Source: DATAEG01 sp036258135
GTDB taxonomy: Bacteria > Actinomycetota > Actinomycetes > Mycobacteriales > Jatrophihabitantaceae
Length of the DNA: 18,066 bases
Direction: 5' to 3'
Assembly: GCA_036258135.1 (NCBI GenBank)
Contig: DATAEG010000067.1
Location: 1-18,066 of the forward strand
The notes below the pieces were generated by a model that saw only the letters and a program-made list of their open reading frames with translations, was not told where the DNA came from and did not search any database. Both the position numbers and the translations under genes were made by a program. Below are positions 14,994 through 18,066 of the stretch, in pieces (the first letter of the stretch is position 1; the number at the start of each line of letters is the position of its first letter).

Positions 14994-15220
14994 GGCGCCG
15001 CCGCGCCGCGGGGATGACCGACCCGCCACCGCAGCGGCTGTGCCGGTTCGTCGCGTCAGACTGGCCTAGCGACGACGCGATCGGTGCTTGGCGTACCACC
15101 TGCCTCGAGTGGCTCCGGGAGGTTGCGGGGCGGCGCCTGCCGTTCGGCGAGTGCGGCGACAGCGTTGACGTGTTCCGCGAGTCGCGGCGGATCACGATGG
15201 AAGGGCTCGCGGGTGACTAA
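14990..15220 (+). CDS. Hypothetical small protein in the phage-like cassette
   Basis: A 76-residue frame starting at GTG 14990, whose start overlaps the terminase-like stop (GTGA), a layout typical of coupled translation. It contains RLCRFVASDWPSDDAIGAWR and ends SRRITMEGLAGD. ATG at 15014 is an alternative start. I do not recognise a domain. Its stop overlaps the start of the next tiny frame, so three frames form a chain. Confidence 0.5.
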   Translation: MRRRRAAGMTDPPPQRLCRFVASDWPSDDAIGAWRTTCLEWLREVAGRRLPFGECGDSVDVFRESRRITMEGLAGD

Positions 15221-15335
15221 CGACGATTACATACGTCATCTGACGCTGCCGCCGCTGATCGCCGCGCAGCTCGCAGTTTGGGCGCAAGACGGGACGTTTG
15301 GCCCTGCATGGCGGTCGATCAGTTCGGCATCCTGA
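15213..15335 (+). CDS. Hypothetical 40-residue protein
   Basis: A frame from GTG at 15213, overlapping the previous stop and preceded by GGAAGG about 10 nt upstream. It reads VTNDDYIRHLTLPPLIAAQL and then AVWAQDGTFGPAWRSISSAS. The overlap and ribosome binding site support it, but it is short and unrecognised. It may be the 5' part of a longer gene cut by recombination. The 77 bases after it, up to 15412, hold nothing I can recognise. Confidence 0.35.
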   Translation: MTNDDYIRHLTLPPLIAAQLAVWAQDGTFGPAWRSISSAS

Positions 15336-15412
15336 AGGGGAACGGGCGGCGTCAAACGACGCCTTCGCGCGATCGTACTTCGGCACCCAGAATCCCCGCA
15401 GCGGCAGGAAGG

Positions 15413-16813
15413 CTAGAGGTTTATCGAGCGGGCCAACTCGTCGAGCGAGTTCTGTGCTTGGTCGACGAAGACCTGGAGATCCGGACAGGCGTCGCGGTCG
15501 GCCACCACGGTGAGGTTGAATTGCCCGGCGTAGGAGAGCGCGCCGACGCCCAGGGTTAGGTTTCCCATGATCGGAACCACCGGGAACACCTCGAGCAGTG
15601 GGGCCCGGTCCAGGTACAGCGGCACGGGCGGGCCTGGCACGTTGGCCACGTAGACGTTCATGAACCGCTGATGGGCGGCGTGCCGGATGAAGGCCCGCTG
15701 GATGAGGCCGTTGCGGAACAGCGTGCCCCCCGGCGGACGGCTCTTCATCTTGCGCCGGGCGGTCTCCGTGGCGATCCACCGAAGCCTGCGCAGGTCATCG
15801 GGCTCACCGATCGGAAGGGGCACCATCATGACTCCGTCCAGGTTGCCGCGGGCTTGACCGGGTTGCTCCCGGTGCAGCGAGACCGGGACCATGGCCCGCA
15901 GGAGCAGGCCGTCGACGCGTTCGCCCCTGCTCTGCAACAGCCCGCGCAGGCCCGCGGCGACGGCCGTGAGGAGCACGTCGTTCACAGTGCCGCCCTGCGC
16001 GTGGGCGATGTGCTTCATGACGTCGAGCCTGCTTCGGATCAGCGCCAGTCGTCGATCCGAGCCGACCCGTCGATTCAGGCTGGTCAGCGGGGCATGTCCC
16101 TCACCGAACGCCTCGCGCACCGCTGGCCACCCGCGCCGGATCTCCCGCACCGTGTGGCCCGGGTGGGCGAGCCTCCCGAGGTAGGTGCGCCCTGCCTGGG
16201 CCCGCCTGGACAGGTTGTCGCGGAACAGCTCACGGTTCGAGGGGATCGGCGCGGGCGTCCACGGGCGCGCGGACGGCGGGGGCGGCGCGTCCGGGGTGAC
16301 ATCGAGGAATGCCCCGAAGGCAGCCACTCCCGCTACCCCGTCCGCCACGGCATGGTGCAACTTCATGAACAGCCCCACCCTCCCCTGCGGCAAGCCGGGG
16401 AGGAACCACATCATCCATAACGGCTGCGACCGATCTAGCGGGCGGCGCCGCAGTCCTTCACACGCCGAGAGGAACTCCGCCTCATCCGCGGCCGCGACTG
16501 GGAACACGTCGACGTGGTGGGCCAGATCGACCGAGGTCGCGTCCACCCACAGCGGCCATCCGAGGCCCCGCCGGGGCATGTACAGGCGTTGCCGGAACCG
16601 AGTCAGTAACGGCAGGCGGCCTCCGATCCGATTCCGGACCTCCTCGATCCGGAAGCGGCCGGTGGCATCGACGAGGCTCGCGCCGTCGAGGACGGCGATC
16701 GCCCCGATGTCCTGCGGCCAGCCGAAGTCCTCGGGCCAAATCATGCTCAGATCCGCCGCGTTTAGCCGATCCGGCGAAACGCCGGTCCGTCCTCCGCCCA
16801 CCGGGATAGGCAT
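15413..16813 (-). CDS. Wax ester synthase / diacylglycerol acyltransferase (WS/DGAT)
   Basis: A 466-residue acyltransferase, the usual length for bacterial WS/DGAT. The catalytic HHxxxDG motif is HHAVADG (153-159), with His154 as the base. PLW (131-133), MVPVSLH and NVPGPPVPLYL are further family signatures. It uses acyl-CoA to esterify diacylglycerol or long-chain alcohols at the membrane or lipid-body surface. Actinobacteria often have several copies, so the specific product cannot be inferred. It is transcribed alone on the minus strand in the accessory region, downstream of the CoA-binding remnant. ATG at 16813 begins MPIPVGGGRTGVSPDRLNAA, close to the conserved LSxxD start of the family. 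Confidence 0.92.
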   Translation of the reverse strand: MPIPVGGGRTGVSPDRLNAADLSMIWPEDFGWPQDIGAIAVLDGASLVDATGRFRIEEVRNRIGGRLPLLTRFRQRLYMPRRGLGWPLWVDATSVDLAHHVDVFPVAAADEAEFLSACEGLRRRPLDRSQPLWMMWFLPGLPQGRVGLFMKLHHAVADGVAGVAAFGAFLDVTPDAPPPPSARPWTPAPIPSNRELFRDNLSRRAQAGRTYLGRLAHPGHTVREIRRGWPAVREAFGEGHAPLTSLNRRVGSDRRLALIRSRLDVMKHIAHAQGGTVNDVLLTAVAAGLRGLLQSRGERVDGLLLRAMVPVSLHREQPGQARGNLDGVMMVPLPIGEPDDLRRLRWIATETARRKMKSRPPGGTLFRNGLIQRAFIRHAAHQRFMNVYVANVPGPPVPLYLDRAPLLEVFPVVPIMGNLTLGVGALSYAGQFNLTVVADRDACPDLQVFVDQAQNSLDELARSINL

Positions 16814-16821
16814 GGGAACCC

Positions 16822-17099
16822 TCAGATCCCTCCAGTGACCAAGGGGGCCTGGGAAGCGCTCGGGACCTTACCGGCCATGCCGAAGAGCAAGCGCATCACC
16901 TTCTGCCCGCCGTCCGTGGTCGGCTCCAACATCAGCGGGCATCCGCCGTCGATCATGGCAATCCCGTGCTCGCCCCGTCGTCTGCTGCAGCATCGACGCC
17001 GCCGCCGTTCCCGACGGATTGATGCAACCACACCTCGGTACTCCCGAGATCAGCGGACTCACGGATCGCCCGGTCATTCTCCCACGATCCTTCTGACAC
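16822..17099 (-). pseudogene. CoA-binding (YccU-like) protein, N-truncated and frameshifted
   Basis: Two minus-strand frames together match the second half of CoA_binding_2 proteins. The first (from about 17099) reads AIRESADLGSTEVWLHQSVG. The second continues GEHGIAMIDGGCPLMLEPTT and DGGQKVMRLLFGMAGKVPS to a stop at 16822. The frames meet near the run of four C (plus strand) at 16973-16976, and losing one base there explains the shift. The family's N-terminal Rossmann half, with the first CoA-binding glycines, is absent because the upstream SRPBCC gene ends at 17107. The protein is therefore both truncated and frameshifted and should be inactive. It precedes the WS/DGAT gene on the same strand. 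Confidence 0.68.
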
Positions 17100-17106
17100 A
17101 AAGCCG

Positions 17107-17571
17107 TTACCCAGCGGCCGGTCGGGAACCTTCTAGCGTGGCCTTGATGGCGCCGATGTCGCGCTCAAGCTCCCGTTGCATCCGCCGGCGTACGAGCGGC
17201 AGAGCCAACCCCAATGGCCCGCGGAGCCGGAGTTCCATCCGGAGTGTCAGGTGGGCACCGGCGGCGCTAGGCGTCACTCGGCCCTCAAGGCCGGAGCGCA
17301 GGATCTTCGACCCTCCGCGCAGCTGCCAGAAGTTCGGACGCTCGAAGCGCTGTACCTCGCTGATCGCCGAAGGACCCGAGGTGAATGTCATCCGGTAACG
17401 GGCGCCGACTCCGACCGGGTCTCCGGTCAGCTTCTCTATGCGCGCCAGCCTGATGTTCCACTCCAGCTCGTTGGCGGGATCGCTCGCATAGTCGAAGACG
17501 TCCTCGGGCAGCCTTCGGATGTCCGCTTCTACCTCGATCACCGCAATACCACCACGCCTACGCGCGACCAT
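17107..17571 (-). CDS. SRPBCC (START/Bet v1-like) family protein
   Basis: A 154-residue protein with the SRPBCC pattern: IEVEADIRRLPEDVFDYASD near the N-terminus, NELEWNIRLARIEKLT, a VGARYRMTF strand, and a long C-terminal helix (VRRRMQRELERDIGAIKATL). This fold makes a hydrophobic pocket for lipids or polyketides; the ligand is unknown. ATG at 17571 is chosen over GTG or ATG codons further up because GGAGG lies 5 nt before it and the earlier residues look unrelated to the fold. Confidence 0.78.
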   Translation of the reverse strand: MVARRRGGIAVIEVEADIRRLPEDVFDYASDPANELEWNIRLARIEKLTGDPVGVGARYRMTFTSGPSAISEVQRFERPNFWQLRGGSKILRSGLEGRVTPSAAGAHLTLRMELRLRGPLGLALPLVRRRMQRELERDIGAIKATLEGSRPAAG

Positions 17572-17626
17572 CCGCGCCTCCACCGTGCTGCCTCCAGCGA
17601 GTACCAAGCATTCTCCGCACCTCATC

Positions 17627-17842
17627 TCAATCCGCGGTCCGGACCCGCAGGTACGACGACCCGCGCACGAGCTTGGCCATATCTGCGATCTGTGCGCGCT
17701 CGGCCGTGGTCACGCCAAACCTCATCGCGAGGTAGAGACCGGCTGAGCACCGCCGTCGTGGTGCGTGTGTTCGTGCCATGCGGCGCCGAAGGTCCAGGCG
17801 CGCCAGTCGTTCGGGTCGGGTGAGATCCATTGCCCTCGACAC
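17627..17842 (-). CDS. Doubtful small hypothetical protein
   Basis: A 71-residue arginine-rich frame (start GTG 17842 or ATG 17830), ending FGVTTAERAQIADMAKLVRG and SSYLRVRTAD. The second half looks like a helix-forming coding stretch, while the first half is of low quality. It lies on the same strand as SRPBCC, 55 bp upstream of it. I recognise no family. It could be the tail of a decayed gene. Confidence 0.25.
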   Translation of the reverse strand: MSRAMDLTRPERLARLDLRRRMARTHAPRRRCSAGLYLAMRFGVTTAERAQIADMAKLVRGSSYLRVRTAD

Positions 17843-17879
17843 GGCTGCGCCATCCTGGTCGACGAGGACGGCCGAGTAG

Positions 17880-18066
17880 TTAACCCTCGGCAGCGCGGTT
17901 TGCCACCGTGGCGACCAGCGACTTCACCAGGGACGCTCGGACGGGCCTTCCGACGTTGAAGGTGTCGACCTCGGCCTCGATCAACGGCCCGGTGATGAAT
18001 GCGACCGTCACGTACATCGCCGGGGCCCGCTGGCCGTTCACCTTGACCTTGATCACGCCCGCGCCG
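17880..18066 (-). CDS. Unidentified protein, C-terminal 61 residues, partial
   Basis: A minus-strand frame enters from the right edge and stops at TAA 17880-17882. It reads GAGVIKVKVNGQRAPAMYVT, then VAFITGPLIEAEVDTFNVGR, then PVRASLVKSLVATVANRAAE and G. Third positions are GC-rich and the alternating hydrophobic pattern suggests beta strands followed by an amphipathic helix, so coding is likely. A lipid-binding, LmeA-like protein is one possibility I considered, but I see no decisive motif. Confidence 0.45.
   Translation of the reverse strand, partial: GAGVIKVKVNGQRAPAMYVTVAFITGPLIEAEVDTFNVGRPVRASLVKSLVATVANRAAEG

Noticed and set aside
14595..15029. A 144-residue minus-strand frame over the phage-like cassette
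   Set aside because: Arg/Pro/His-rich composition without motifs. The plus-strand terminase-like frame has a recognisable family pattern and ribosome binding site.
17765..17959. A plus-strand stretch reading CPRHGCAILVDEDG that resembles a Rieske or zinc-binding motif
   Set aside because: The frame is short, lacks the second Cys-x2-His of a Rieske centre, and overlaps minus-strand coding at 17880-18066.

Overview
This GC-rich window comes from an actinobacterium. Third codon positions are strongly G/C, GTG starts are common, and the gene neighbourhood is a classic actinobacterial one. It matches the Mycobacterium tuberculosis block ahpE - DUF3052 - aceE - mabR (fasR) - fabD - acpM - kasA/B - accD6, and the Streptomyces fasR - fabD - fabH - acpP - fabF cluster. 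The genus cannot be fixed from sequence reading alone.

Left part (1-4791, minus strand): a fatty acid synthesis operon in the order fabD, fabH, acpP, fabF, accD. Genes are tightly packed and the last one runs off the left edge. AccD (with a biotinylated alpha subunit encoded elsewhere) would make malonyl-CoA, FabD loads it onto ACP, FabH starts chains and FabF extends them. FabD carries an unusual C-terminal biotinyl/lipoyl-like domain with Arg at the biotin-lysine position. A short palindrome lies upstream of fabD.

Middle part (4985-9507): an arginase-superfamily gene sits between fabD and the FasR/MabR-type regulator. It is followed by a small internally deleted gene, a PHP-domain phosphoesterase with a helix-hairpin-helix N-terminus, a two-part membrane protein gene cut by an in-frame TAG, and a short pirin. 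Several of these genes have a TANNNT-like box 6-7 nt before the start codon, which suggests leaderless transcripts.

Core part (9504-14372): aceE (pyruvate dehydrogenase E1) diverges from a DUF3052 gene and an ahpE peroxiredoxin. A convergent SURF1-family cytochrome oxidase assembly gene and a tRNA-Val(TAC) follow.

Right part (14373-18066): accessory DNA begins directly behind the tRNA. It holds a truncated IS3-type orfA, a phage-like cassette with a P27-type small terminase and two tiny overlapping genes, and a WS/DGAT acyltransferase. Then come a frameshifted N-truncated CoA-binding pseudogene, an SRPBCC protein, a doubtful small gene and an unidentified partial gene at the right edge. This looks like an eroded integration region next to a conserved lipid/central-carbon core. 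I found no CRISPR array, rRNA or complete mobile element.
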